Positions 44,261 through 54,785 of a DNA stretch of 64,000 nt are shown piece after piece. The first letter of the stretch is position 1. The number at the start of each line of letters is the position of its first letter. Position numbers and translations under genes: made by a program. The notes beneath the pieces were generated by a model. That model saw only the letters and a program-made list of their open reading frames with translations. It was not told the DNA's origin and ran no database searches. Origin of the DNA: Acanthosepion pharaonis (Eukaryota > Mollusca > Cephalopoda > Sepiida > Sepiidae); NCBI GenBank assembly GCA_903632075.3, contig CAHIKZ030002025.1, positions 173,501 through 237,500 on the forward strand. The letters are read 5' to 3'.

Positions 44261-44530
44261 AAACAAATCAGATATCATACATGAAGTATTTCTGTGTTGG
44301 TATAGTTGACATGGTAATTTTTCCAATATGATGTCACACCTGTAAAAATTCTTGTAATTACCTGAAATGGAATTAAACAATTACAGGCCCATAACTCTGC
44401 TAAATACAAAGTTAAAGATTTTGGCCACTATCCTGATGGAGCATTTGCAGTCAGTTATATACAAGGCCAAATTGGTAATAGGGGAAGGCTTGTTTTCAAT
44501 CTGCCTTATCTTAAATTTAGCTAGCCACAA
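44225..44530 (+). pseudogene. LINE RT finger-domain fragment, copy 2
   Basis: EMELNNYRPITLLNTKLKIL and ATILMEHLQSVIYKAKLVIG, then EGLFSICLIL. The first ~220 bp duplicate 43080-43290, and this copy extends further into RT. The duplication places upstream RT sequence downstream of the palm fragment, so the LINE copy is rearranged. Confidence 0.75.
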
Positions 44531-44634
44531 TTACTGACCCAAACATACCACAGTATACCTTACATCAAAACATGACATTCTTACTTACCATTCTTACTAC
44601 AGCCACCATAACACCCCAAAGTCTCTATGAAGTC

Positions 44635-44935
44635 CTAATTTGTCTGTATGGAGTGGGGAATAAAAATAGCAACTTTTAAAAAATGAACCCCAATGAAAGA
44701 GGAAAGTTTATTGGAACAATTACCATGAAAGTATTTATAGAAAAGCCACAGGGAAGCTACGTTATGGTGGTGGGAAAGTGACTGAAGCTGAAGTAGCAGG
44801 TCATGACCAATAACATTGCAGATTCTTCTTTGGATTTTATTAAGAATCTCTGAATATACAGCAGGAGCACCAAACCTGAGGTCTGCAATGATATTCAAAG
44901 TAAAACCTGTTACTGGTAAACGTCAATTTGTCAAA
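44635..44935 (-). pseudogene. LINE RT C-terminal tail, relative of satellite B
   Basis: The minus strand reads GAPAVYSEILNKIQRRICNV, then IGHDLLLQLQSLSHHHNVAS, LWLFYKYFHGNCSNKLSS. The satellite B monomer covers the first part of this same segment (GAPV-YLEILNKI-NVIGPHLESRL-SHRQ). It is cut immediately upstream by a MITE at 44939. As non-tandem sequence, it serves as an outgroup for the satellite. Confidence 0.85.
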
Positions 44936-44938
44936 ATA

Positions 44939-45527
44939 CAGTGTAACCCGCTTATAAGAGACCCGGATATAAGAGAAACTCGGATATAAGAGAGATTTTC
45001 TCTGGTCCCAAATTAGAGCCTGTGTTAATGTATATAAAATAGACCAAACCCGGATATAAGAGAAACCCGGATATAAAGAGATTTTCTCTGGTCCCAAATT
45101 AGAGCCTGTGTTATATAAAATAGAAAATAGATATAAGAGAAACCCGGATATATTTTCTCTGGTAAGAGCCTGTGTTAATGTATAAACCCGGACCAAATAA
45201 GATAGATTTAATCGGATATGGTCCCAATTTTTCTGGTCCCAAATTAGAGCCTGTGTTAATGTATATAAAATAGACCAAACCCGGATATAAGAGAAACCCG
45301 GATATAAGAGAGATTTTCTCAGGTCCCAAATTAGAGCCTGTGTTAATGTATATAAAATAGACCAAACCCGGATATAAGAGAAACCGGATATAAGAGATTT
45401 TCTCTGGTCCCAAATTAGAGCCTGTGTTAATGTATATAAAATAGACCAAACTCGGATATAAGAAAAACCCGGATATAAGAGACTTCTTCTCCGGTCCTGA
45501 CAACTCTCTTATATCCGGGTTACACTG
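44939..45527. mobile_element. MITE with CAGTGTAACCCG inverted ends and internal ~85-bp tandem repeats
   Basis: Ends CAGTGTAACCCGCTTATAAG and, inverted, CAGTGTAACCCGGATATAAG, each flanked by TA (44937-44938, 45528-45529). CAGTG-starting ends with a TA duplication and TATAAG repeats resemble pogo/Tigger-type MITEs (family knowledge). The interior is about six copies of an ~85-bp unit, TTTTCTCTGGTCCCAAATTA ... GAGCCTGTGTTAATGTATAT ... ACCCGGATATAAGAG, which contains the terminal motif itself. There are no coding genes; apparent frames (YTLTQAL...) are repeat artefacts. Confidence 0.85.
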
Positions 45528-45529
45528 TA

Positions 45530-45853
45530 TAAAAAGAACATTTTAATATTTAACATTAAAAATGGCACAGTTCATAAAGAAGCAGCATGCAAATTCCCTT
45601 TTCGAAACTTTGATATTCTTTCAAATTATGGGACTTTTTCTCCAACAAGACATTCAATAGTGAGTCAAGATTGTGGGTTACCCCACTTGGCTCTGGCCAA
45701 AGCACTTGCTATGGGATAATCCTTAAGCTTAGGAAATGATATTCTCACTCACTCTCTTTAAATCCTGTTTAGCTCTGGCTTTCAAATGTAGTCACATGTG
45801 GGTAAAATGTCCTCATCTGGAGCATGTTCAGTTTTTCTCTCTTGACTTTTGTA

Positions 45854-45923
<70 letters not shown>

Positions 45924-46780
45924 AGCAAAGAAGCAGATTCTTATTATAAATCGCTTTAATATGTTTTTTCCTTTTGCCACAAATTGGTTTTCTGTTCTAT
46001 CTCCATTGTTTTTTGCATTTTGTAACAAATGGTGACCCTGACACAATACTTTCTCCTGGATACAAAAACACACAAAGCAAAATATAAACAAACGCAACTA
46101 TGGATCGTTTAGACACTTTTCAAAACTGAAATATACATATACACATACAAGTTTGTTTTCTCTTTGTTACAACTGTTTTCATATATAACTCCTTTTGTTA
46201 ATACATGAATTGTTGTTTGTTTTATATTTATTGTTTCATGTTAGTCATTTTTACCTGAACTCACATTGAGTCCACTAATATTGTTTGTGGGATAAATTTT
46301 CCAGGGACTTATAAATATTTCCTATCCAATATGTTGATTCCTATAACATAATGGTGACTAATCCTTAACCAATCATACTAGCCAATTGATGCAATGATTA
46401 ATTTGGAGTAGCTGACTGGATTTTTCATGAGAAATTTCTTTGTCCTAAGTCTTCTAGCTATAGCAATGACTCAAATATTGATTCAAAACATTTCATAGAT
46501 GGTCATTAAGGTAGTGCTGGCTACAACTGTGCTGGAGTAAATGAGTTATTACGTGAAAAATTTCTTTGTTGGTGAATCAGATAGTAATCCAAGACAGTTT
46601 TTATAGGATCATGACAGATTTGTTCCTTTCATGCTAAATTCATCCATTACAAGGCTCAAGAGTCACTCATGGTAGATGTTTACTGAATGAGGTATGTGAT
46701 ACGAAAACCAAAATTAGAAGAAAGTGAACATTATGAGGATAAAGAGGATTGATAGTGGTTGACCCTAAACTTTAAGTGAA
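45530..46780. other. No gene recognised; one (CA)n run
   Basis: A (CA)n microsatellite occupies about 45859-45921. Otherwise AT-rich, with only the inverted scrap near 46660 (CAAGGCTCAAGAGTCACTCA) linking to the dispersed repeat at 10600/11380. Confidence 0.45.
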
Positions 46781-47300
46781 TTAACCTCTCCAAGTTCTTC
46801 ACTGCCTTAGCCAGGTATTGAACTCACCAATGCCTTTATCCACTGTGCCATGTACCCTTAAGGACATCTGTGTATGAATTTCTGGGACTTATAAACTTAA
46901 TGTCTCCAGCAACCATTTTTACCAGTGCTCATATTGCAATTTTAGCTGTTATCATTTTATATTTTTTTATCCAGAGCTCATATTGTTATTATTGCTTTTC
47001 TCTGACACTCCTTATTAATGGTTCTCATATTATATTCATTTCTATGCTTGATTGGCTCAGGAGATTTTTGTGGCCTAGCATATGTGCTGATTCCTTAAGT
47101 TTACGAATTTTCCAATTATGTTCTTTGTCTATGATTTCAACCTGATCCCACAGAGGACAGTGATCTCCCTTTTCTCTCCATATGTGGTCAGCCACACATG
47201 ATTTTTATAATTCCCCTCGTGTTACAGCTTTTTGGTGTTCTCAAAGCCTTACCTTCCGGGGGCGGCCTGTCTCTCCTTTATATTTCTTTCCGCAGCTGTA
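46780..47300 (-). repeat. SINE-like repeat (family 2), copy 2
   Basis: Collinear with 43370-43890: ACCAGTGCTCATATTGCAAT, TCGGCTCAGG-type GATTGGCTCAGGAGATTTTT, GTGCTGATTCCTTAAGTTTA and GGGGGCGGCCTGTCTCTCC. The head end is at 46800-46860, CCTTTATCCACTGTGCCATG, the complement of a tRNA-like A-box region. Confidence 0.72.
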
Positions 47301-47309
47301 CATATTAGA

Positions 47310-47470
47310 CATGGTACATGGAACGAGAACAGTCTACCCCAGCAAGCAAAATAAAGGGTTCAGTTTGACATTCAAACCACCTGAAGAAGGCCAGGGTGTA
47401 CAACGGCCGAAATGTTGTGATAAATATGGCAACAAAGATGAGGACATTAGTCTGAATAATGTAAATAGAA
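47310..47470 (+). repeat. CTGAAGAAGGC/CGAAATGTTGTG repeat with hammerhead-like motif
   Basis: Contains GTACATGGAACGAGAACAGT, AATAAAGGGTTCAGTTTGAC, CCACCTGAAGAAGGCCAGGG, ACAACGGCCGAAATGTTGTG and GGCAACAAAGATGAGGACAT. CTGAAGA, a GGCC/GGCC stem II and GAAA are all intact here. CAC before the first box can pair with GTG after GTT as stem I. One unpaired A remains between the first box and stem II. Confidence 0.75.
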
Positions 47471-47639
47471 TATTTGATCCTATGTCGTTTGATATGTTGT
47501 ATGATTGGTATTGCTCCTACCAATATCTCTTATTGCCTCATTCTGTGGAATATTGGTTAGCTTGCAAGTGGTCTGGCACACAAGTAAACTAGTGTAGCCA
47601 CCAAGTTAAAAACTAATTCTGAGTCACTTAATGGAGTGA

Positions 47640-48190
47640 TATATGGGTGAATAGAGACCACTTATGCAGGTCCTTTCTAGAAAGATGGACCAACCCACAT
47701 GCAACATTAGGCACTCTCCTATAAAAATGAGGTAAAATTAGCTGGCTTGCTTTTTCAAGAAGACACAAGAAGGCAGCCATGTTAGCAGGTAAGTCACTTG
47801 ACTGCTACACATTCCTGATCTTGTCTCGCCTGCTCCTGTTCACTGCTTTCCTCAGGCATTTCATTTCACAAATGATCAGTTTCCTCTCAAGGGTTTTTGT
47901 TAGAAGCCATGTCTGGTAGGAAAATGGCATTGATGAGATTTGCCTTGGTGCTCATGGAAATGCTAGGATGTTTTTTAGAAGAGGGCCAAGGTGGTAACTG
48001 ACCGTTTTGGCTTTCTGACATCTGGTACCAATTTCTCTGCTTAGTTTGCTGTTTTCAGTAAATATGCTGCCCAGATATTTGAATTTACTGGTTTACTTTA
48101 GGTGGGTTCCATTAATGTTAATGTCTGTTTTTTTTTCTGGTCTCTTGCTGACGGTCATGATCTCGGTCTTACTGATACTAAAATTTCTAT
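47640..48190 (-). pseudogene. LINE RT C-terminal relic (KFKYLGS type)
   Basis: On the minus strand, from 48185: EIMTVSKRP-like, INGTHLK, SKFKYLGSIFTENSKLSREI (48085-48030), GTRCQKAKTV-, LGPLLKN- (47970), MPFSYQTWLLTKTLERKLI (47920), then CEMKCLRKAVNRSRRDKIRN (47870-47815). KYLGS and the MKCL/RRA.NR.RRDRIRN segment are typical of the end of R1/I-type LINE polyproteins (family knowledge). A plus-strand 66-codon frame here is its shadow. Confidence 0.82.
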
Positions 48191-48289
48191 AAAAAAGAAT
48201 AAACAGTTTTTTTGTAGAAATGCAAGTTCTGTTGCTTCTTCTTTAATGGTTAAATTGAGGTTAACCTTCTGGAAAGTAACTCATTGTGC

Positions 48290-49060
48290 CTTCTCAGGCT
48301 AACATTCCCAGCTGACATGAAGCAGAAAGACTATACTGAATTCATTGCTAGTTCAGCTGCTAAGAATATTCACTGAGTCATGCAAGACAATTTTTCTTTC
48401 CAGAATCTATCTTACATATCTATAAGACCATGTCTATTCATTCCATATAACCAGGTAAAAAAAAATAGAATTTAAATGTTGTATGGTGGTGTGTATTTTA
48501 GGCAGGGTACATATTCATATGTTACCCTAAGAAGATAGAAGCATACAAAAACTTAGGTTTCTATTATGGGTCATTTATTCTCTTTTTATGGCAACTGTAA
48601 TGAAACAAATTTCTTAATGTTTCTTGTATATATCTGTTTTCCTTTTGGTCCATGAGTTAGGGTAAGTAAGTATAAGCATCATATTAATGATAAAAATCAA
48701 ATAAGACTTACTCAATTGTGCCTTTTCAGGCTAATGTTCTCAGCTGACATGAAGTGGAAAGACTCTATTGAATCCATTGTAAAGGTCAGCTACAAAGAAA
48801 GTTGGTTCACTCTATCGTGCGAGATAATTTTCCTCTCCAGAACCTATCATACAAATCTAATTCTCAGGTTAACATTCTCAGCTGACATGAAGGGGAAAGA
48901 CTATACTGAATCCATTGCTAGGTCAGCTGCTAAGAAAATTGTTTCACTGTGTCATGTGAGACAATTTTTCTCTCCAGAATCTATTTTACATATCTATATG
49001 TTTACCATTCATCCATGTTCAGAATATTGCTGCCACATATGGTCAGGTGCCCCTGCTAAT
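48290..49060 (+). pseudogene. LINE RT C-terminal tail with internal repetition, source-type of satellite B
   Basis: Three copies of LTFSADMKxKDYTESIA lie at 48297, 48727 and 48868 (AGCTGACATGAAG each time). The last continues RSAAKKIVSLCHVRQFFSPE, SILHIYMFTIHPCSEYCCHI and WSGAPAN. SILHIY-TIHPC-EYCCHIWSGAP is the same protein stretch that satellite B repeats. The repeated SADMK blocks show that partial duplication of this RT tail also happens outside the satellite. Confidence 0.85.
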
Positions 49061-49645
49061 TAACTTGAGCTTCTTGATAAAATCCAAAGAAGAATCAGCA
49101 ATATTATTGGTTCTGATCCGGCAGCTCAGCTTCAGGCACTTTCCAACCACTATAAGATTGTTGCTCTGTGTCTTTTCTATAAATAATTCCAATGTAATTG
49201 TTCAGATGAGCTTTTTGCTATATTCTGAGATATCATGAAGGATGTTGTTAGAATGGTAAGTAAAAATGTGTTGTTTTGGTATAAAGAATATTATGGTATG
49301 TTTGGGTCAGTGATTGTGGCTAGGTAAGTTTAATTATAAAACAGAAGAAGACCGACTTTTCGCCTATCTCCCATTTTGGCCTTGTGCCATATTTTTGCAT
49401 TTTTTTACAAAATAAATATTGCCCTTCACTATGGCACCAAGACTTTTTGAATTTAAGCACTAAATAAATTAAGTACTAGACTGGAATTGAGATCCCATCA
49501 ATTTAGATGTAGCCATAAGTTCTATGCTAACAGATTATTTTCTCACACTTCTCACTTGTGGAACTCCCTTTTGGCTCCATGCTTTCCAGCCAACTTTAAT
49601 CTGCAAAAATTTAAATGCAATATCAATTGCTATCTACTGTCCTGA
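49060..49645 (+). pseudogene. End of the same LINE ORF
   Basis: Continues LELLDKIQRRISNIIGSD (49065), AAQLQALSNHYKI (49120), VALCLFYK-FQCNCSDELF (49160). Then, after ~230 bp without similarity, it reads HQFRCSHKFYANRLFSHTSH, LWNSLLAPCFPANFNLQKFK and CNINCYLLS* (49495-49640). LWNSLP..CFP....L..FK is the usual C terminus of this LINE group. A short A-rich segment at 49757-49775 may mark an old tail. Confidence 0.8.
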
Positions 49646-49649
49646 ATAC

Positions 49650-50735
49650 TCTTTTCTTTTTCCCACTCATTATTAATGTTTCTGTTCCTAATTTTCGACA
49701 CCCGGTAACACCTTTTGTGTTAGTGAAAGAAACTCTCTTGCATGGGGTGTTACCGATTAAAAAAAAAAAAAAAAAATCATATGCTCATGCTCACACCTAC
49801 AATACACCAAGGCTCAAGGCTTAATTAAAGAAAAGGTTTGATCAAAGAAAAATACTATACTGCTCAATAAAGCAGGTAAATCTTGCTTGAATTAAAGAAT
49901 TCATTGGTTCTATAACTCTTGTTTTTTATGGCAAATATCTTTTCAAAGAAGTAGGAGAACATTTATTTATGTGATTGACATTTTAATTATCTTAAATTAC
50001 TGCAATTTTATTGATACAATAAGAAAGTAACTTGCAGTGATAAGATAAAAAATAATTGAAAAACCTGTAATGAATATTTAGATAAAATTGTCTGCCTATG
50101 TAAACACAAATAAAAAAAAAGCCTTGCAGGGCATTCAGTTGCGGCAGTGTTTCTATTGTCTTTTATAAAATAGAAGAAAATCTCGTGTAAAAACAATAAA
50201 AGGATTTTTACAGTGCCATGAAAAATTACTTGTTTTTCTCAAGCATTTTGTTTTAACTTTAACACATTTTTCACTCAATTTTCATGTCTATGTTTCAAAC
50301 ACGTTTTAGATACAACTTGTTTTTATTACATGATAACTTTTATCAGTTGTAACCCTTACTTTTTAACACATTTTTCTCTCAATTTTTACATGTTTATCTT
50401 TTAAACGGTTTTTTTTCAGATACAACTTGTTTTTTCTCCATTGTAATGTGTTTTTCTCAGTTTTAACCTTTATTTTCAGTTGTAACTGACATTTTCTCAG
50501 TTTTAACATTGTTTTCACAATTCTCATAAACCAATTTAACAGTTTTAACCATTTCTTTTCAGTTGTACTATGTTTTCTCTCAGTCATAATGTTTTTTTTG
50601 CATTCAAGCAACAATTGCATTATATGTATGTTACATGTAGTTTGCAACTTTAGTGCAGTTTCTATTTATGTGCACCAAGTATATCTTACATGCACACCAG
50701 GCATTGTTTTTTTTTTTATATTGCAGCTAAGAATA
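49650..50735. other. No gene recognised; TTTTAAC-rich degenerate repeat
   Basis: 50230-50600 is a loose tandem of TTTTCTCAGTTTTAACATTT-like words with period about 40-45 bp. It makes a Lys/Asn-rich frame on the minus strand (50363-50647) that looks coiled-coil-like but is only the repeat read in frame. Confidence 0.5.
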
Positions 50736-50737
50736 CT

Positions 50738-51660
50738 TCATACGATGCCTGATCAAAAAGTATCAGGACTAGCATTACAAAAAGGAAACTACAAAACATA
50801 TCAATAAAGCATTTAATCTTCTTTGGAATAGTCCCCTTCTAATGCCACACACTTTATTCAGCATCATTTCTATTGATGGAAGCATTCCTGGAATTAATTT
50901 TTGGGAATACTGAGGGCAGCTGCATTATTGCATTCCCTTGAATTTTCTTGACGTCTTGAAATCTTATACCATTCAAATGTGATTTGATTTTTGGAAAGTC
51001 ACAAAGAGGTAAGAACTGGGGATTATGGTGATTGTTGGACATAATGTACATAGCCAAAAACTGCTGCACAATGCACTGGTCCATTGTCATGATGAAGCCG
51101 TAACTCACCAGCAACATACAATTCTGTAATCTTCTGACAAACAGTATACCACAACAACTGCAACATATTACAGGAGTACTCATTGTTTACTGTCTGACAA
51201 GGTGAGGCATACCCATGATGAACAATATCCTTCTAGTCAAAGAAAACTGTCAACAGAGTATTCAGATTGCTCCAAATCATTTCTGCTTTCTTCAGTCACA
51301 GAGAGGTTGGAGTCTTCCACTACAAAGACTTTGGTTTCAAGGTCTTAACCACAGAACCATGATTTGTCACTTATGACAATTTTCAAAAACGTTTTTGTTG
51401 TTTAGTAACATGATCACATTTTACACACTTGCCTTCCAAGCACTACTGTTAGTCAATAAACAATTTTACGAGTTGATTCATAGCTTCAACTGAAGTCTTA
51501 ACATTGTTTTTTCAATGTTCAATATTGCTTTGTAATCAACTACGACACAAAACATCCAAGAATGGATTTTGGTAAATGGCCTTATTTAGGAGCTATACTT
51601 CCACCTGAGAAGATGCAACATTTAATCAAACCCTGCAGAGTTTGTGCAAAAAAAACAAAA
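50738..51660 (-). pseudogene. Mariner transposon relic with transposase catalytic region
   Basis: The left end TACGATGCCTGATCAAAAAG resembles mariner inverted repeats of the TACGAGG..TGATCAAAAAGT type (family knowledge). Transposase remains on the minus strand: KTMLTVFFD-like NTLLTVFFD (51245), IVHHGYASPCQTVNNEYSC (51220-51165), LRLHHDNGPVHCA (51100-51060, with the second catalytic D in HHDN), then KIKSHLNGIRFQDVKKIQGN (50990-50930) and KCVALEGDYSK- (50850). Many frameshifts. I cannot find the right-hand inverted repeat with certainty. Confidence 0.78.
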
Positions 51661-52430
51661 AACAAAACAAAATCCAGTGAGAAACAGAGTACTTCTGGAC
51701 AGTTTGGGAAAACAAAGCACCTTTCTGTATTATTTATTTTTTCAAAAAATTTGACTGCCTAGTTTGGATATTGGACATTTCTGTTGCTTTTTAAATGCTT
51801 TATTTGTGTGTTATTTTCAATAAATTTCTTCCATAAAAAGTTTTTCTTTAGATGTCAGTAGGATTTTTCATTCCTCCCTTAGATGTCAGGTACCAGTTAT
51901 TTACATTAAAACAATAAAAGAATTTGTGGTTTTAGCCTTGATGGCAAGGCCACAAAAACAAGATGACTTGTGGTCGTTGTCATAATGAAAATGTTATCTC
52001 GTGTTTGATAGTCAATGTGTTAATTCAGCTATCAAACAATATTGTCTTGTTAAATTGAAACAGAAGATTTTAAGAAAAGCTTTCTTGCTTCTTGTATCAA
52101 ATTCTTCATAAAACAAGATTCTTGGTTAAAATGGCTTTTTCAAGAGTGCCAATGATATTATCTCTCTAATATAATAGCAACACAAAGTAGAAGCCTAGGA
52201 AGCTTTATTAAACTAAATTAGCTTTAGCATTGAAGAACGTCTTATATATATTGTAATGTAACAAGTGAGAGGGGAGATGGGTGGGCTTACTTTATTACCA
52301 AAGTATTTAGTTTATCTTGGGGTTAGAATTGTATGTAAAATGAACTTCAATCTCCAGTTTTACTTATATTGAGTTCACTAAACTGAAGAACTCAAAGCTC
52401 AAAGAGGACAAAGGTTATGGAGTATTTTGT
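51660..52430. other. No gene recognised
   Basis: AT-rich. A few words near 51560-51660 may be the decayed 5' part of the mariner relic; nothing further is supported. Confidence 0.4.
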
Positions 52431-52434
52431 TTTA

Positions 52435-53906
52435 ATAAGCAGATCTATCACATTTTTTATTTAATACACAAAATACATTTGAAAAATTTAAAACTGATTC
52501 TTAAACAAAGATAATTTTGAAAAATGTTTTTTTGCAAAAGTCTACACCCCTTTGGAATGTCTTCAGCTAATACTTTGTGGATGATCCTGCTGCTTCAATT
52601 ACAGCCTGCAGACTCTTCGGATAGCCTTCCATGAGCTTGCTGCAGTGGTCTGCTGACAGTTTTTGCCATTCTTCATGGCAGAACTGTGTCAGATTGGATG
52701 GGGAATCCAATAATTTGTTTTGGTGCACAGCCACTTTTATTTTAGATCTTGCCATAGATTTTCTATAGGATTGAGGTCTGGAGACTGGCTGGGCCACTCC
52801 AAAAATGTGATTTTCTTGCTAGCAAACCAAGCTTTAGTGCTTTTTGACACATGCTTGGGGTCGTTATCTTGTTGAAACTTGAAATTGCAACCCAAGCGCA
52901 GAGCTCTAGCAGACTTCAGCAGGTTTGCCTCCAATATTTCTTGGTACTTGACACTGTCCATGACACCTTGGATGGTTACCAGCTCTTCAGGCATGATCGA
53001 GCCACCACCATGATTTACAGCGGGGACGGTGTTATGAGGTTGGTGAGCAGTGCCTTTTTCTGCCAAACGTAGCATTTCGTATTTTTTCCAAATAACTTGA
53101 CTTTGGTCTCATCTGACCACAAAATCTTTTGCCACATGGTCATGGAATCATTGATGTGACTTTTGGCAAAGTTTAGCCTAGCTTGCTTGTGCATAGGCTT
53201 CAGAAGGGTTTTTTTTTTTCTAGCTACCCTCCCTTGCAGGCCAGACCGGTGCAATACTCTGCAAATTGTAGATGCATGGACATCTGTCCCAGTACTGGAA
53301 ACTGAAGCTTTCAACTCTTCCAGTGTTGCAATAGGGTTGGAGGTTGCCTCAAAGACTAATTTTGATTTTGCTCTTCTGGTAAGTTTGCTTGGTCTCCCAG
53401 ATCTTGGTAGGGTAGCAGTGGTTTTGTGCACTAACCACTTCTTAACTACAGTTTTAACAGTGCTTAGGGGCAATTCTAAAGTTTTTGCAGTCTTTTTTAT
53501 AGCCATTATTTTCATTGTTTTTTGAATAATAAGGTTTTTAAGTTCCTGAGACAGAGGCTTGCCCATTTTCTTTCCCAAGTTGGACACCTTGTGTTTACAG
53601 TCAGAGTCCAAAGACCAACATACCAAGAAACCATGTGGTGGATGATTTTGTAGGCAGTTAAATCACCTTATATAGCAAAATAATAGACTGGCCAAGTTTG
53701 TTTGTTATGGTAGAACACACATGTCACTTTTGATTGTTCTGGATTGTATACATCAATGATAAACTACGTGATGATAACACAGTATAATATCTGGGGGTGT
53801 AGACTTTTGCAAAGACATTTTCTAAGTTATATGATTTTAAGAATCAGTGTGAAATTTTTTAAAATGTAATTTTTATATCAAAGGAAAGTGTGATGGATCT
53901 GCTTAT
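52435..53906 (-). mobile_element. Nearly complete Tc1-like transposon (1,472 bp)
   Basis: Inverted repeats of about 115 bp: left 52435-52550 and right 53794-53906, both reading inward ATAAGCAGATC(T/C)ATCACA ... AACTGATTCTTAAA ... TTTGCAAAAGTCTACACCCC. Both ends are flanked by TA (52433-52434 and 53907-53908), the Tc1 target duplication. One transposase gene fills the interior on the minus strand. Apart from two frameshifts it is intact, so this is by far the youngest DNA transposon in the window. The inner 20 bp of the repeats are identical between the arms, whereas outer parts differ at ~20% of positions. Confidence 0.93.
52567..53566 (-). pseudogene. Tc1 DD34E transposase, broken by two frameshifts
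   Basis: Start chosen at MGKPLSQELKNLIIQK (53566), the family's usual start; an in-frame start further upstream lies near the inverted repeat. Two helix-turn-helix units follow: AIKKTAKTLELPLSTVKTVV and RAKSKLVFEATSNPIATLEE, with the AT-hook-like GRPSKLT between. Catalytic residues: ILWSDETKVKLFG (first D), FQQDNDPKHVSKSTKAWF (second D), SPDLNPIENLWQDLK (E, 34 residues after the D). Shift 1 lies near 53065, just after KCYVWQKK; shift 2 near 52745, after WQDLK. The final frame reads KVAVHQNKLLDSP ... FCHEEWQKL ... to a stop at 52567. Total length ~335 codons, normal for Tc1. Confidence 0.92.
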
Positions 53907-53979
53907 TATTTAACAATCATTGGAATTGAAAAAATGTGTTCCCTGTTAAATTATACAAAATATTGTTTGATTGGTTCCA

Positions 53980-54785
53980 TGACGAATTACCATTATTACA
54001 CAGTGGTCAATTAGTGTTCTCATCTTAGTCATTAAAGTCATTAATTTCCAAAAGCTTTTGATATAAATTATCATTATTATATATTGATATATTGGAACTA
54101 ACATCCCCATCTTGGCTGTTAGCATCACAAGCTTTCAAATGCTTTTGATAAGAAATATTATTATTATATGTTGATATATTTGAACTAGTTTGCTAATCTT
54201 GGTGGTTAATATCACAACCTTTCAAATGTATTTGATATTAGATATTAATATTATATGTTGATATATTTGAACTAGTTTTCTAATCTTGGTCATTAATGTC
54301 ACAACCTTTCAAATATTTTTGATATTAAATATTATTATTATATGTTGATATATTTGAACTAGTTTCCTACTTTTGGTTGTTAATGTCACAACCTTTCAAA
54401 TGATTTTATATTGCATATTATTATTATATGTTGATATATTGGAACTAGTTTCTTGAACTTGGTTGATAACATTGCAACCTTTTAAATGCATATGACAGGA
54501 ATTATTATTATCAGATACTGATATATTTCAAATACTTTTGATATAAATTATTTGCAATATGGTTCTCCACTTGGGTCGTCATTGTCACAACATTTTGTCC
54601 ATTTCTGAAATGACCAATTACCATTCTTATACATGAACAGATTCAAACAAGTGTTCTTATCTTGGTTGCCTATTTTCACATTTCACTTATTTCTGAGATG
54701 AGAAATTATCATTATTACCCATTGATCTATCTGGACTAGTTTCCTCATTTTGTTTGTTATAGTCAGGTTTCTATTAATATACCCT
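53980..54785 (+). repeat. Degenerate ~87-bp satellite, 7-9 copies
   Basis: TTGATATATT marks units at 54083, 54171, 54258, 54345 and 54431 (86-88 bp apart). Each has GGAACTAGTTT(C/T), then CT(A/C)ATCTTGG, TGTCACAACCTTTCAAAT and TTTGATAT. More diverged units continue to both sides, from TCATTATTACA-type words at 53990 to about 54780. It starts about 75 bp beyond the Tc1 element. Confidence 0.88.

Noticed and set aside
44840..45503. YTLTQAL / NTGSNLGPEK repeat frames
   Set aside because: Artefact of the 85-bp tandem interior of the MITE.
45736..46097. Thr-His and Cys-Val repeat frames
   Set aside because: They are the two strands of a (CA)n run.
48102..48302. 66-codon plus-strand frame
   Set aside because: Shadow of the minus-strand LINE RT relic, which has recognisable KYLGS and RRDKIRN motifs.
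50363..50647. Lys-rich coiled-coil-like frame on the minus strand
   Set aside because: Produced by a degenerate TTTTAAC-rich repeat of about 40-45 bp; no independent support.
53163..53525. 120-codon plus-strand frame
   Set aside because: Antisense of the Tc1 transposase DNA-binding domain.
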